NCBI RefSeq assembly: GCF_022271405.1
Contig: NZ_JAJNAL010000006.1
Location: 100,051 to 164,050 of the forward strand
DNA length: 64,000 nt
Origin: Rhodopseudomonas infernalis
Lineage (GTDB): Bacteria; Pseudomonadota; Alphaproteobacteria; Rhizobiales; Xanthobacteraceae
Direction of reading: 5' to 3'
In this document: positions 1 through 9,890 of the stretch, one piece after another
How the letters are laid out: each line of letters starts with the position of its first letter
Position numbering within the stretch: the first letter of the stretch is position 1
Notes under the pieces: model-generated
What the model was told of the DNA's origin: nothing
The model's input: the letters and a program-made list of their open reading frames with translations, nothing else
Databases searched by the model: none
Position numbers and translations under genes: made by a program

Positions 1-1
1 T

Positions 2-895
2 CGCGAAGGTCGCGAGCGCATCCTGTCTGTCCGGGTGACGCCGGAGCAGACCGGGCACACCCGAGACAGCTACATCATCACGCTCGACGACATCACCGAG
101 CTGGTGTCGGCGCAGCGCACCTCGGCGTGGGGCGACGTCGCGCGGCGTATCGCGCATGAAATCAAGAACCCGTTGACGCCGATCCAGCTATCCGCGGAGC
201 GCATCAAACGCAAGTTCGGCAAGGTCATCGTCGAGGATAAGGGCATCTTCGAACAGTGTACCGATACCATCGTGCGCCAGGTCGACGATATCCGTCGCAT
301 GGTGGACGAGTTCTCGCGCTTCGCCCGGATGCCGAAGCCGGTAATCGAGGGCGAGGATGTCGCCGATACGGTGCGGCAGGTGGTGTTCCTGATGCGCGTC
401 GGTCATCCCGACGTCGATATCGAGGCCGATATCAAGGACGATCCGCTACGCGCGCGGTTCGACCGCCGATTGATCTCGCAGGCGCTGACCAACATCATCA
501 AGAACGCCGCCGAGGCGATCGAAGCAGTGCCGCAGGACGAACTCGGCAAGGGCAAGATCGAAGTCGTCGCTGCACGCGACGGCGAGGATATTATCATCGA
601 CGTCATCGACAATGGCATCGGTCTGCCCAAACAAAGCCGTTCGCGTCTGCTCGAACCCTACGTGACCACGCGCGAGAAGGGCACCGGGCTCGGGCTCGCG
701 ATCGTCGGACGCGTGCTGGTCGACCATGGCGGCGGAATTGAACTCAACGACGCATCCGATATTCGGCCCGGCCAGCGCGGGGCGTGGATGCGATTGCGGT
801 TCGCGATGTCCGGCCAGCCCGTGGCACCGCCAGCCGGTGAACCAAAAGCCAAAGCGGGCAACGAACCAACGAGAGAAGTCGCGAGCAGCGGCTGA
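2..895 (+). CDS. ntrY: Nitrogen regulation sensor histidine kinase NtrY (3' part)
   Basis: This is the C-terminal kinase core of the membrane sensor NtrY, which phosphorylates NtrX encoded just downstream. The reading frame is open from base 2, so the sensor, HAMP and most of the PAS region lie before the window. The H-box reads ARRIAHEIKNPLTPIQ, with the phosphoacceptor His codon near base 155. An N-box (NIIKNAAEA), a G1 box (DNGIGLP) and a G2 box (GTGLGLAIV) follow in the usual order, so the HisKA and HATPase_c domains are complete. The stop codon is 17 bp before ntrX, consistent with one transcript. The system responds to nitrogen status, and in some alphaproteobacteria to redox or oxygen. 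Identity is certain; the signal cannot be read from the sequence. Confidence 0.93.
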   Translation, partial: REGRERILSVRVTPEQTGHTRDSYIITLDDITELVSAQRTSAWGDVARRIAHEIKNPLTPIQLSAERIKRKFGKVIVEDKGIFEQCTDTIVRQVDDIRRMVDEFSRFARMPKPVIEGEDVADTVRQVVFLMRVGHPDVDIEADIKDDPLRARFDRRLISQALTNIIKNAAEAIEAVPQDELGKGKIEVVAARDGEDIIIDVIDNGIGLPKQSRSRLLEPYVTTREKGTGLGLAIVGRVLVDHGGGIELNDASDIRPGQRGAWMRLRFAMSGQPVAPPAGEPKAKAGNEPTREVASSG

Positions 896-912
896 ACTGA
901 CAGGCGTGACAC

Positions 913-2280
913 ATGGCGAATGAAATCCTGATCGTCGACGACGAAGCGGACATCCGCGATCTCGTTGCCGGCATTCTCGAGGACGAGGGCTTCAGCACGC
1001 GGACCGCGCGCGACAGCGATTCCGCGTTGGCGGAGATCGCGACGCGTCGGCCGAACCTGATCTTCCTCGACATCTGGCTGCAGGGCAGCAAGCTCGACGG
1101 TCTGCAGCTGCTGGAGCAGATCAAGCGGGATCATGCCGAAGTGCCGGTGGTGATGATCTCCGGTCACGGCAACATCGAAACCGCGGTCGCGGCGATCAAA
1201 CGTGGCGCTTACGACTTCATCGAAAAGCCGTTCAAGGCCGATCGCCTGATCCTGGTGGCGACCCGCGCGCTCGAAACCTCGCGGCTGAAGCGCGAGGTGC
1301 GCGAGCTCAAGCAGCAGGCGCCATCGGCCTCGACGCTGATGGGCCGCTCGGCCTGCATGAATCAGCTGCGGCAGACCATCGAGCGCGCCGCCAAGGCCAA
1401 CAGCCGTATCATGATCGTCGGCCCGTCCGGCTCCGGCAAGGAATTGGCCGCGCGCACGCTGCACAACGCGTCGAGCCGCGCCGATGGCCCGTTCGTGGTG
1501 ATCAACGCTGCGGCGATCACGCCGGAACGAATGGAGGTCGAGCTGTTCGGCATCGAGCCGAACGGCGAACATCCGCGTAAGGCGGGGGCGCTCGAAGAGG
1601 CGCATGGCGGCACGCTGTTCATCGATGAAATCGCCGACATGCCACGCGAAACTCAGAACAAGATTTTGCGCGTGCTGGTCGAGCAGACCTTCCAGCGCTC
1701 GGGCGGATCCGCAAAGCTCAATGTCGACGTCCGCATCGTCTCGTCGACGGCGCGCAACCTCGAAGAGGAGATCTCGGCTGGGCGATTCCGCGAAGATCTG
1801 TATCATCGGCTTTCGGTGGTGCCGATCCGGGTGCCGCCACTGTCGGAGCGGCGCGAAGACATTCCCGAGCTGATCGAGTACTTCATGGATCAGATCTCGG
1901 CCGCGACCGGCTTGCCGAAACGGCAGATGGGGCAGGACGCGATGGCCGTGCTGCAGTCGCACGTCTGGCCCGGCAACGTCCGCCAGTTGCGCAACAACGT
2001 CGAGCGGGTGATGATCTTGGCCGGCGGGGGGCCCGACGCGGTGATCACTGCCGACATGCTGCCGCAGGACGTCGGCTCGATGGTGCCGACGATGCCGACC
2101 GGCAACAATGGCGAGCACATCATGGGGCTGCCGCTGCGCGAGGCGCGCGAAGTGTTCGAGCGCGATTACTTGATCGCGCAGATCAGCCGGTTCTCGGGCA
2201 ACATCTCGCGCACCGCCGAATTCGTCGGCATGGAGCGCTCGGCACTGCATCGCAAGCTGAAGGCGCTCGGCGTCGGCTGA
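913..2280 (+). CDS. ntrX: Nitrogen assimilation response regulator NtrX
   Basis: NtrC-family response regulator of 455 aa, partner of the upstream kinase. The receiver has acidic residues D9/D10, phosphoacceptor D53 and K105. A central AAA+ domain has a Walker A (GPSGSGKE, about residue 172) and a Walker B (LFIDEI), and a Fis-type helix-turn-helix ends the protein (SRTAEFVGMERSALHRKL). The stretch after ELFG, where sigma-54 activators carry GAFTGA, reads IEPNGEHPRKAGALEEAHGG, so the sigma-54 contact motif is absent. Lack of this motif is, as I recall, typical of the NtrX lineage and implies it is not a classical sigma-54 activator. It lies 17 bp after ntrY and 38 bp before the aminotransferase gene. 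Confidence 0.95.
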   Translation: MANEILIVDDEADIRDLVAGILEDEGFSTRTARDSDSALAEIATRRPNLIFLDIWLQGSKLDGLQLLEQIKRDHAEVPVVMISGHGNIETAVAAIKRGAYDFIEKPFKADRLILVATRALETSRLKREVRELKQQAPSASTLMGRSACMNQLRQTIERAAKANSRIMIVGPSGSGKELAARTLHNASSRADGPFVVINAAAITPERMEVELFGIEPNGEHPRKAGALEEAHGGTLFIDEIADMPRETQNKILRVLVEQTFQRSGGSAKLNVDVRIVSSTARNLEEEISAGRFREDLYHRLSVVPIRVPPLSERREDIPELIEYFMDQISAATGLPKRQMGQDAMAVLQSHVWPGNVRQLRNNVERVMILAGGGPDAVITADMLPQDVGSMVPTMPTGNNGEHIMGLPLREAREVFERDYLIAQISRFSGNISRTAEFVGMERSALHRKLKALGVG

Positions 2281-2318
2281 TCGTCGTCTCGAACAATAAT
2301 CAACATTGGACCGAACCG

Positions 2319-3176
2319 ATGTCGCGTATCGCCTATGTGAACGGCCGCTATCAGGAGATGCGCGACGCCAGCGTGAATATCGAGGACCGCGGCTATCAGT
2401 TCGCCGACGGCGTCTACGAAGTCTGCGAGATCCGCGGCGGCAAGCTGGTCGACATGCCGCGGCATCTGGCCCGGCTGCAACGCTCGCTCGGCGAATTGCG
2501 GATCGCCGAGCCGATGCCGCTGGCGGCGCTGTCGGTGGTGATGCACGAAGTGGTTCGGCGCAACCGCGTGCGGTTCGGCATCGTCTATCTGCAGGTCAGC
2601 CGCGGCGTCGCGCGGCGCGATCACGGCTTTCCGGCGAGCACCGTGAAGCCGAGCGTGGTGGTGACGGCGCGTAGCATCGACCCGGCCAAGGGCGCCGACA
2701 ATGCGGCGCGCGGCATCAAGGTGATCACCGTGCCGGAGAATCGCTGGCCGCGGGTCGACATCAAGAGCACGGCGCTGCTGCCGAACGTGCTGGCCAAGCA
2801 GGCCGCGCGCGAGGCGGGGGCCTACGAGGCCTGGTACGTCGACGGCGACGGGTTCGTGACGGAAGGCTCGTCCAGCAACGCCTGGATCGTCACCCGGGAA
2901 GGCCGCGTCGTCACGCGCTCCGACAACTCGGGCATTCTTTCGGGCATCACCCGGGGCGTACTGATCGAAGCCTTGGAAGCGCTGCAGCTCCGATTCGAGG
3001 AACGCCCGTTCACGCCTCAGGAGGCCGCCGGCGCAGCCGAAGCCTTCACCACCGCGGCGAGCATGATCGTGATGCCGGTCGTGGCGATCGACGGCCAGGC
3101 CATCGGCAGCGGCCAGCCCGGACCGATTGCGCTCCGGCTCCGCGAGCAGTTTCACCGCTTCGCGGTCTTTTCCTGA
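2319..3176 (+). CDS. dat: D-amino acid aminotransferase (class IV)
   Basis: PLP-dependent class IV aminotransferase of 285 aa, probably interconverting D-alanine and D-glutamate from their 2-oxo acids. The N-terminus has the class IV opening (YVNGRY, then DRGYQFADGVYEV). The Schiff-base lysine is expected in the DIKSTALLPNVLAK segment (about residues 147-160), and the phosphate-binding part EGSSSNAWIV follows. Length and motif order match D-alanine transaminase better than branched-chain aminotransferase, but the two subfamilies are close and substrate choice is inferred. It sits between ntrX and hfq, an order seen in related alphaproteobacteria, where it is annotated dat. Confidence 0.85.
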   Translation: MSRIAYVNGRYQEMRDASVNIEDRGYQFADGVYEVCEIRGGKLVDMPRHLARLQRSLGELRIAEPMPLAALSVVMHEVVRRNRVRFGIVYLQVSRGVARRDHGFPASTVKPSVVVTARSIDPAKGADNAARGIKVITVPENRWPRVDIKSTALLPNVLAKQAAREAGAYEAWYVDGDGFVTEGSSSNAWIVTREGRVVTRSDNSGILSGITRGVLIEALEALQLRFEERPFTPQEAAGAAEAFTTAASMIVMPVVAIDGQAIGSGQPGPIALRLREQFHRFAVFS

Positions 3177-3355
3177 TTTTTCGTCTCACGGAAGGCGGCG
3201 TGTCCGATTTAGCTGCTTGCCTAAAAAGCACGCGTACCCTCTAATCGACTCTCGGCTTCCGGAGGGGGATCTCAGGGAAGACGGCAACCGCGGCGAAGCT
3301 CCGAAGAGAGATGCGCTGTGGCAAGAAAATACCAATTCCAATTGCGGGAATAAAA

Positions 3356-3604
3356 ATGGCGGCAGACCGCGCACAAAATCTACAAGACACCTTCCTCAAC
3401 CATGTTCGTAAGACGAAGACTCCTTTGACGATTTTTCTTGTGAACGGAGTCAAGTTGCAAGGCATTGTCACTTGGTTCGATAATTTCTGCCTATTGCTGC
3501 GACGCGATGGTCATTCACAACTTGTGTACAAGCATGCAATCTCGACGATCATGCCCGGCGCCCCGATCCAGTTGTTCGAGGGCGGTGAGGATTCTCCAGC
3601 TTGA
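3356..3604 (+). CDS. hfq: RNA chaperone Hfq
   Basis: Hfq of 82 aa, the hexameric Sm-like chaperone that pairs small RNAs with mRNAs. The start was set at [15 protein letters not shown] because Hfq proteins begin a few residues before the QNLQDxFLN motif; an earlier in-frame ATG at 3311 would add 15 unrelated residues. Sm1 ([27 protein letters not shown]) and Sm2 ([10 protein letters not shown]) are complete. The C-terminal tail is short, as in other alphaproteobacteria. hflX begins 11 bp after the stop, the conserved hfq-hflX pair. The 179 bp upstream probably contain the promoter, but I could not pick out clear -35/-10 boxes. Confidence 0.96.
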   Translation: MAADRAQNLQDTFLNHVRKTKTPLTIFLVNGVKLQGIVTWFDNFCLLLRRDGHSQLVYKHAISTIMPGAPIQLFEGGEDSPA

Positions 3605-3615
3605 GACGGTTCTGA

Positions 3616-4989
3616 TTGGAACCCCGTAGCTTCGACGGGGGCGCCGACCGCCCGCAGGCGTCGGCAGACGGCCAGACCGGACGCGTGATCGTCGTCGGGC
3701 CGTATTTGCGTGTCCGCAAGGGCGACCCCGACGCTGTCGATCACCGCGCTGTGCGCGACAACGACGCACGCCTCGACGAGGCGGCGGGGTTGGCGCGCGC
3801 CATCGATCTGGAGATCGCCGAGGCGGTGCTGACGCCGATCAGCCAGATCAGGCCGGCGACCTATCTGGGCAAAGGCAAGGTCGAGGAAATCGTCGGCCTC
3901 ATCGCGGCGCATCACGTCGATCTGGTGGTGATGGACTGCGCGCTGTCGCCGATCCAGCAGCGTAACCTCGAGAAGGCCTGGAATACCAAGGTGCTCGATC
4001 GCACCGGCCTGATTCTGGAAATCTTCGGCCGCCGCGCCAAGACCAAGGAAGGTTCGCTGCAGGTCGAATTGGCGCACCTCAACTATCAACGCTCGCGGCT
4101 GGTCCGGTCCTGGACCCATCTCGAACGCCAGCGCGGCGGCTTCGGCTTCATGGGCGGCCCCGGCGAGACTCAAATCGAGGCCGACCGCCGGTTGATCGGC
4201 GAACGCATCACAAGGCTCGAGAACGAGCTGAAGAAGGTCCAGGCGACGCGCCGGCTGCACCGTGCAGGCCGGCAGCGGGTGCCGTACCGGGTTGTCGCGC
4301 TGGTCGGGTACACCAATGCCGGCAAATCCACGCTCTTCAACCGCCTGACGCGCGCCGACGTGCAGGCGGCCGACATGCTGTTCGCCACGCTCGACCCGAC
4401 GCTGCGTGCCTTGAGTTTGCCTCATGGTGGAAAAGCCATGTTGTCGGACACGGTGGGCTTCATTTCCAACCTGCCGACCCAGCTCGTCGCGGCCTTCCGC
4501 GCCACGCTGGAAGAGGTTCTCGAAGCCGACCTGATCCTGCACGTCCGCGATATCAGCCACGAAGACGCCGACGCCCAGGAGAACGACGTCGACACCGTGC
4601 TACGTCAGCTCGGCGTCGATTCGAGCGGCGGCCGCATCCTCGAAGTTTGGAACAAGATCGATCGCTTCGAGCCGGAAAAGCGCGAGGAACTGGCCAATAT
4701 CGCGGCTCGGCGCGATCCGGATCGTCCGGTGTTTCTGGTCTCCGCCGTCAGCGGAGAAGGCGTCGATGATCTGCTACACGCGATCGAGCAGCGCCTCGCC
4801 GCGACCCGCACGGTGCTCGATCTGACCATCGACGCCGCCGACGGCGCCGGCGTCAGCTGGCTGCATCGCAACGCCGAGGTGCTCTCGAAAGAGCTGCAGG
4901 ACGGCCGCTACGCCATGACGGTGCGGGCCGATGAGACCAAGCGCGACGCCATCATCGAACGCTTCGGCGCGCTGCCGCGCGAGAATTAG
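3616..4989 (+). CDS. hflX: Ribosome-associated GTPase HflX
   Basis: GTPase of 457 aa that binds, and in some bacteria splits, stalled or stressed 70S ribosomes. The N-terminal HflX domain carries the conserved GFGFMGGPGETQIEADRR segment before a short coiled coil. The G domain follows with P-loop GYTNAGKS (about residue 231), G3 DTVGFISNLP and G4 NKID. The start is a TTG at 3616, 11 bp after hfq; no strong ribosome binding site is visible, which suggests coupling to hfq. A C-terminal region of about 90 residues follows the G domain. Identification is secure from the G motifs and from the hfq-hflX neighbourhood. Confidence 0.95.
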   Translation: MEPRSFDGGADRPQASADGQTGRVIVVGPYLRVRKGDPDAVDHRAVRDNDARLDEAAGLARAIDLEIAEAVLTPISQIRPATYLGKGKVEEIVGLIAAHHVDLVVMDCALSPIQQRNLEKAWNTKVLDRTGLILEIFGRRAKTKEGSLQVELAHLNYQRSRLVRSWTHLERQRGGFGFMGGPGETQIEADRRLIGERITRLENELKKVQATRRLHRAGRQRVPYRVVALVGYTNAGKSTLFNRLTRADVQAADMLFATLDPTLRALSLPHGGKAMLSDTVGFISNLPTQLVAAFRATLEEVLEADLILHVRDISHEDADAQENDVDTVLRQLGVDSSGGRILEVWNKIDRFEPEKREELANIAARRDPDRPVFLVSAVSGEGVDDLLHAIEQRLAATRTVLDLTIDAADGAGVSWLHRNAEVLSKELQDGRYAMTVRADETKRDAIIERFGALPREN

Positions 4990-5169
4990 CGGGGCGTTTC
5001 CGGGCGCAGCCGGAGTCGCCGCAAGCGAGTGTTTGAGAGCTCTGCTCACGCGGCCGCTAAGTCATTGGAAAAACGGCAATAAAAACCTGCTCGGGTGAGC
5101 CCGTCAGGGTGGCTTGACCCGGCCCGATGCGGTATATGAGTCGCATCAGATTCTGACCGGAACTCACCC

Positions 5170-7911
5170 TTGTCCGACAAAGACGACGAGAAGACCGGGG
5201 AGCCGCAGGCCCCCTCGGATATCCGCCCCGTTTCCATTCTCGATGAGATGAAGCGGAGCTACCTCGATTACGCGATGAGCGTGATCGTGGCGCGCGCGCT
5301 GCCGGATGCCCGCGACGGGTTGAAGCCGGTGCACCGGCGCATTCTCTACGGCATGTACGAGAACGGCTTCGAGTGGAACAAGCCGTATCGGAAATCTGCG
5401 CGCACCGTCGGCGACGTCATCGGTAAGTATCACCCGCACGGCGACCAGTCGGTTTACGACGCGATGGTCCGCATGGCGCAGGACTTTTCCATGCGCGTGC
5501 CGCTGATCGACGGTCAGGGCAATTTCGGCTCGGTCGACGGCGATGCGCCGGCCGCGATGCGATACACCGAATCGCGACTGACCAAGATCGCGCAACTGCT
5601 GCTCGACGATCTCGACAAGGACACCGTCGACTATCAGGACAACTACGACGGCTCGTTCCGCGAACCGCAGGTGTTGCCGGCGAAATTCCCGAACCTGCTC
5701 GTCAACGGCGCCGGCGGCATCGCCGTCGGCATGGCCACAAACATCCCGCCGCACAATCTCGGCGAGGTGATCGACGCCTGCATCGCACTGATCGACGATC
5801 CGGCGCTATCGATCGAAGATCTCAACGGCATCATACCCGGTCCCGATTTCCCGACCGGCGGCATCATTCTCGGCCGCGCCGGCATTCGCTCTGCTTACAA
5901 CACCGGCCGCGGCTCTATCGTGATGCGCGGCAAGGTCGAGATCGAGACGGTCCGCAAGGATCGCGAAGCGATCATCGTCTCGGAGATCCCATATCAGGTG
6001 AACAAGGCCACCATGGTCGAGCGCATCGCCGACCTGGTACGCGAGAAGAAGATCGAAGGCATCTCCGACCTGCGCGACGAGAGCGATCGCGACGGTTTCC
6101 GCGTGGTGATCGAACTGCGCCGCGATGCAGTGCCGGACGTGGTGCTGAACCAGCTCTATCGCTTCACGCCGCTGCAGACCAATTTCGGCGCCAACATGGT
6201 GGCGCTCGACGCCGGCCGTCCGCAATTGATGAACCTCAAGGATCTGCTGACGCTGTTCGTCGCGTTCCGCGAGCAGGTCGTCACGCGGCGGACCAAGTAT
6301 CTGCTCAACAAGGCGCGCGACCGCGCCCACATCCTCGTCGGCCTCGCGATCGCGGTGGCGAATATCGACGAGATCATCAGGGTCATTCGTAATTCGCCCG
6401 ATCCGAACACGGCACGCGAAACCCTGATGTCGCGCGACTGGCCGGCGGCCGACGTTGCGGCGATGATCACGCTGATCGACGATCCGCGTCACAAGCTCAA
6501 CGAAGACGGCACCGCACGGCTGTCGTTCGAGCAGGCGAAGGCCATTCTCGATCTGCGGCTGCAGCGCCTGACGGCTCTGGGCCGCGAGGAGATCTCCGAA
6601 GAGCTCGACAAGCTCGCCGTCGAGATCGCCGACTATCTCGACATCTTGCGCTCGCGCGCGCGGGTGCAGACGATCGTTAAGGACGAACTCGGTGCTGTGA
6701 AGGCGGAGTTCGCCACGCCGCGCAAGACCGTGATCATCGAGCAGGAAGGCGAGGTCGAAGACGAAGACCTGATCCAGCGCGAGGACATGGTGGTGACCGT
6801 GTCGCACGCCGGCTACGTCAAGCGCGTGCCGCTGTCGACCTATCGGGCGCAGCGCCGCGGCGGCAAGGGACGCTCCGGCATGGCGACCCGCGAGGAGGAT
6901 TTCGTCTCCAGGCTATTCGTCGCCTCGACGCACACGCCGGTGCTTTTCTTCTCGTCGCACGGCCAGGTCTACAAGGAGAAGGTCTGGCGTCTGCCGATCG
7001 CGCCGCCGAACGGCCGCGGCAAGGCGCTGATCAACATCCTGCCGCTGGAGCAGGGCGAGCGTATCACCACGATCATGCCGCTGCCGGAGGACGAAGAGTC
7101 CTGGGCCGCGCTCGACGTGATGTTCGCCACCACCGGCGGCAATGTCCGCCGCAACAAACTCTCCGACTTCGTCGACGTGCGCCGCTCCGGCATCATCGCG
7201 ATGAAGCTCGACGAGGGCGAGGCGATCGTCGACGTGCAGATCTGCACCGAACGCGACGACGTGTTGCTGACCGCCTCCGGTGGCCAATGCATCCGCTTCC
7301 CCGTGCCGGATGTCCGCGTGTTCAGCGGGCGTACGTCGATGGGCGTGCGCGGCATCGCGCTCGCCTCCGGTGACAAGGTGATCTCGCTCTGCATCCTGCG
7401 TCACTTCGAAGCGACCCCGGCCGAGCGAACCACCTATCTGAAGCAATCCGGCGCCTTCCGCCGTGCCGCGACAGGCGAGGAAGCCGAAGTCGTCGAGACG
7501 CCCGAGGTGGAAGCCGAGGAGGGCGAGGTGCCGACGTCGTTGTCGCAGGACCGCTACGCCGAGATGTCGGCCTCCGAGCAGTTCGTGCTGACGATCTCGG
7601 AAAACGGCTACGGCAAGCGGACCTCGTCGTACGAGTACCGCACCACGGGCCGCGGCGGCAAAGGCATCGGCGCGATGTCGGTGAACAGCCGCAATGGCAA
7701 GCTGGTGGCGTCGTTTCCGGTCGAGGACTCGGACCAAATCATGCTGGTGACCGACGCTGGCCAACTGATCCGCTGCCCGGTCGAAGGCATCCGCGTCGCA
7801 GGCCGCTCGACTCAGGGCGTGATCGTGTTCGACACCGCGGACGACGAGAAGGTGGTGTCGGTCGAGCACATTCCGGAAGCCGAAGAGGCGGAGACCAGCA
7901 ACGGCGGCTGA
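5170..7911 (+). CDS. gyrA: DNA gyrase subunit A
   Basis: GyrA of 913 aa, the DNA-cleaving subunit of gyrase, started at TTG 5170. The breakage-reunion domain contains the catalytic Tyr132 in AAMRYTESR. The helix-4 quinolone region reads [13 protein letters not shown], with Gln where E. coli has Ser83 and Asp retained at the position of Asp87. The GyrA-box QRRGGKG, which allows DNA wrapping and negative supercoiling, is present at about residue 558, confirming gyrase rather than topoisomerase IV. The C-terminal beta-pinwheel is interrupted near residues 773-800 by a Glu-rich acidic insertion, common in alphaproteobacterial GyrA. It is flanked by non-coding gaps and followed by a terminator-like hairpin. 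Confidence 0.97.
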   Translation: MSDKDDEKTGEPQAPSDIRPVSILDEMKRSYLDYAMSVIVARALPDARDGLKPVHRRILYGMYENGFEWNKPYRKSARTVGDVIGKYHPHGDQSVYDAMVRMAQDFSMRVPLIDGQGNFGSVDGDAPAAMRYTESRLTKIAQLLLDDLDKDTVDYQDNYDGSFREPQVLPAKFPNLLVNGAGGIAVGMATNIPPHNLGEVIDACIALIDDPALSIEDLNGIIPGPDFPTGGIILGRAGIRSAYNTGRGSIVMRGKVEIETVRKDREAIIVSEIPYQVNKATMVERIADLVREKKIEGISDLRDESDRDGFRVVIELRRDAVPDVVLNQLYRFTPLQTNFGANMVALDAGRPQLMNLKDLLTLFVAFREQVVTRRTKYLLNKARDRAHILVGLAIAVANIDEIIRVIRNSPDPNTARETLMSRDWPAADVAAMITLIDDPRHKLNEDGTARLSFEQAKAILDLRLQRLTALGREEISEELDKLAVEIADYLDILRSRARVQTIVKDELGAVKAEFATPRKTVIIEQEGEVEDEDLIQREDMVVTVSHAGYVKRVPLSTYRAQRRGGKGRSGMATREEDFVSRLFVASTHTPVLFFSSHGQVYKEKVWRLPIAPPNGRGKALINILPLEQGERITTIMPLPEDEESWAALDVMFATTGGNVRRNKLSDFVDVRRSGIIAMKLDEGEAIVDVQICTERDDVLLTASGGQCIRFPVPDVRVFSGRTSMGVRGIALASGDKVISLCILRHFEATPAERTTYLKQSGAFRRAATGEEAEVVETPEVEAEEGEVPTSLSQDRYAEMSASEQFVLTISENGYGKRTSSYEYRTTGRGGKGIGAMSVNSRNGKLVASFPVEDSDQIMLVTDAGQLIRCPVEGIRVAGRSTQGVIVFDTADDEKVVSVEHIPEAEEAETSNGG

Positions 7912-7934
7912 GCCGCCGCTCGGCTGTACGAATC

Positions 7935-7967
7935 GAAAGGCCCCCGGTGGGCATACCGAGGGCCTTC
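7935..7967 (+). terminator. Terminator-like hairpin after gyrA
   Basis: An inverted repeat lies 24 bp after the gyrA stop: GAAAGGCCCCCGGT pairs imperfectly with ACCGAGGGCCTTC around a six-base loop. There is no long T run after it, so its strength as an intrinsic terminator is uncertain. It lies between convergent genes and could serve both. Confidence 0.5.
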
Positions 7968-8024
7968 GAAGAGCGCTCCTGGAGGGAAGGCGCTTGGTGA
8001 ACTCAGAGTCTTAACGCACAAATC

Positions 8025-8282
8025 TCACGGACGTTCCGCCGTCACCAGGCGGGCCTGATTGATGGGGGCGGTGCGGCGATTGGCGTTACGCAGGCAGGAC
8101 GGCTCAAAGTTCGGCCAGGCCTGCTCGGAACAGCTGGTGCCGAGCGGACGGATGTCCAGGCGGTCGCCCTTGGCGAGTGCGACCGGCACGCTGGCTTCCA
8201 CGCGCGGCGCAAAGCCCGGCAAGATCGTGAGGGCGGCGGCCACGAAGGCTGCAATTGCCACTGCAGAAAAAGCCTTGATCAT
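8025..8282 (-). CDS. Small exported protein, unknown function
   Basis: Protein of 85 aa with a clear N-terminal signal peptide (MIKAFSAVAIAAFVAAALTILPGFA) and a mature part of about 55 residues. The mature part holds a two-cysteine segment, SCSEQAWPNFEPSCLR, preceded by KGDRLDIRP. The spacing of the cysteines suggests one disulfide in the periplasm. The start is ATG at 8282. It resembles small hypothetical proteins that I recall as common in Bradyrhizobium and Rhodopseudomonas, but I cannot assign a function. It converges with gyrA and diverges from coaD. Confidence 0.7.
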   Translation of the reverse strand: MIKAFSAVAIAAFVAAALTILPGFAPRVEASVPVALAKGDRLDIRPLGTSCSEQAWPNFEPSCLRNANRRTAPINQARLVTAERP

Positions 8283-8609
8283 AGCGGTCCCCTGTGTTCC
8301 AGCCCCGGGCTGCCTAGATGGTGGTCCCGGACGTATTCGTCGCTTCTCAGTGAGGGTGGTTTAGCCAAAGCCGGTTTCAGAACGTCTTCGTCGCCGCCCA
8401 ATATGGTTTCGTCGCGCCGCCGAATTGTTTGTCCGCCAAGGCCGATGAAACAATCCGATCAAAAACCGTAGATATTTCAGCGCTCCCGTTGTGCTGAGGT
8501 AGACGCGCAGGCCCGGTATTCGGTTCGATCCGCAGTGCGAAATAAAAGCTGCCTTAACGCCGGAACCAGACCGGCTTGCGGGCGTCTTGCGACCGCGCTA
8601 GACGGAGGT
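8283..8609. other. Divergent intergenic region between the small exported protein and coaD
   Basis: This gap of about 330 bp separates two divergent genes and must hold both promoters. It is slightly AT-richer than its surroundings around 8440-8480. I see no strong hairpin, no repeat and no convincing small ORF. A GTG at 8535 could extend coaD but would add 25 residues without family support. Confidence 0.4.
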
Positions 8610-9107
8610 ATGTCCCGTATCGCGCTGTATCCTGGCTCCTTCGATCCCGTCACCAATGGTCACCTCGACGTCGTCCGCCAAGCGGTCGCGTTATGTGACA
8701 AACTTGTGGTGGCGATCGGCATCCATCCCGGCAAGAAGCCGCTGTTCACCACCGACGAGCGGCTAGAAATGGTGCGCGCGGTGTTCGAGCCGGTTGCCCG
8801 GCAGGCCGGCTGTGAGTTCGATTGTACCACCTACGATAACCTCACCGTGACCTCGGCACAGCAGGTCGGGGCCACCATCATGATCCGCGGTCTGCGCGAC
8901 GGCACCGATCTCGACTATGAGATGCAGATCGCCGGCATGAACGAGACCATGGCGCCAGCGATCCACACCGTGTTCGTGCCAGCGTCTGTCGCGGTCCGCC
9001 CGATCACCGCCACACTGGTGCGGCAGATCGCTGCCATGGGCGGTGACGTCTCGGCGTTTGTGCCGGCGGAGGTCGCGGTCGCCCTGAAATCAAAAGTGGC
9101 CGGCTGA
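8610..9107 (+). CDS. coaD: Phosphopantetheine adenylyltransferase
   Basis: CoaD of 165 aa, catalysing 4'-phosphopantetheine + ATP to dephospho-CoA in coenzyme A synthesis. The N-terminus has the nucleotidyltransferase signature [12 protein letters not shown] with TNGH at residues 15-18. [14 protein letters not shown] and NETMAP follow as in all CoaD. The late ATP-binding motif, usually ISS(S/T)xxR, is ITATLVRQ here, a form I believe is usual in Rhizobiales. The start at 8610 gives the normal family length; GGAGG lies only one base before it, which is unusually tight. Confidence 0.95.
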   Translation: MSRIALYPGSFDPVTNGHLDVVRQAVALCDKLVVAIGIHPGKKPLFTTDERLEMVRAVFEPVARQAGCEFDCTTYDNLTVTSAQQVGATIMIRGLRDGTDLDYEMQIAGMNETMAPAIHTVFVPASVAVRPITATLVRQIAAMGGDVSAFVPAEVAVALKSKVAG

Positions 9108-9137
9108 GCCGGCTGCGTTTTTCCGATCGGAGTTTGC

Positions 9138-9701
9138 ATGATCCGTCTGATGGGCCTTTTCGCCGCGCTGCTGTTTGCCGTGCCGGCGCTGGCGCAGCCG
9201 CTGCCCGCCAATCTCGACAAGGCCAACGCCCTCGTCATCGACAGCACCAAGGGGCGCATCGTTATTCAGGTCCGGCCGGATATCGCGCCGCAGCATGCCG
9301 AGCGGCTGAAGCAGCTGGCGCGCGAGGGCTACTACAACAACGTGCCGTTCCACCGCGTGATGGCCGGCTTCATGGCGCAGACCGGCGACGGCGAGAAGTT
9401 CAACGGCACCGGTGGTTCGAAATATCCGAACCTGAAGCAGGAATTCTCGAACGTGCCGTTCAAGCGCGGCGTGGTCGGCATGGCCCGCCGTGGCGACAGC
9501 GTCGACAGCGCCAACTCGCAGTTCTTCATCATGTTCGACGACGGCCCGAGCCTGAACGGCCAGTACACGGTGGTCGGGCAGGTGGTGTCGGGCATGGACG
9601 TGGTCGACAAGCTGAAGAAGGCCTCGGCCGGTTCGCCGGGCGGTTCGGTGACCGACCCGGACAAAATGGTCAAGGTGCAGGTCGCCTCCGACATCAAGTA
9701 A
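9138..9701 (+). CDS. Periplasmic peptidyl-prolyl cis-trans isomerase (cyclophilin)
   Basis: Cyclophilin-type PPIase of 187 aa that isomerises X-Pro bonds, acting in the periplasm. A signal peptide is evident (MIRLMGLFAALLFAVPALA, likely cut before Q20). Family motifs are FHRVMAGFMAQTGDG with the catalytic Arg, and NSQFFIMFDD. It starts 30 bp after coaD. A second cyclophilin without signal peptide follows at 9891 and shares the same core motifs, so the two form an exported/cytoplasmic pair that probably arose by duplication. Confidence 0.92.
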   Translation: MIRLMGLFAALLFAVPALAQPLPANLDKANALVIDSTKGRIVIQVRPDIAPQHAERLKQLAREGYYNNVPFHRVMAGFMAQTGDGEKFNGTGGSKYPNLKQEFSNVPFKRGVVGMARRGDSVDSANSQFFIMFDDGPSLNGQYTVVGQVVSGMDVVDKLKKASAGSPGGSVTDPDKMVKVQVASDIK

Positions 9702-9890
9702 TCGGCAGTCACGCGCCGTGCTGACTTGACGTCGGCGCGGCGACGCCGATCGTGTTGATAGAAACAGATAGCTCCGTTCACGCTTGTGTCGTCGCAAGAC
9801 GGCATCGGCCACGCCGTCGCGGGACGACGGCGCCTGCACGCTGCGGTTCTTCGATCGCAGGACATTCCCCAAACCAGATGAGAAGACACC

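Noticed and set aside
658..2250. Long minus-strand open frame (530 codons) over ntrX
   Set aside because: It is antisense to a well-supported gene. High GC at third positions keeps the opposite strand open, and the product is Arg/His/Asp-rich with no domain.
5114..5138. TTGACC and TATATG boxes before gyrA
   Set aside because: The spacing is only 13 bases, too short for a standard sigma-70 promoter.
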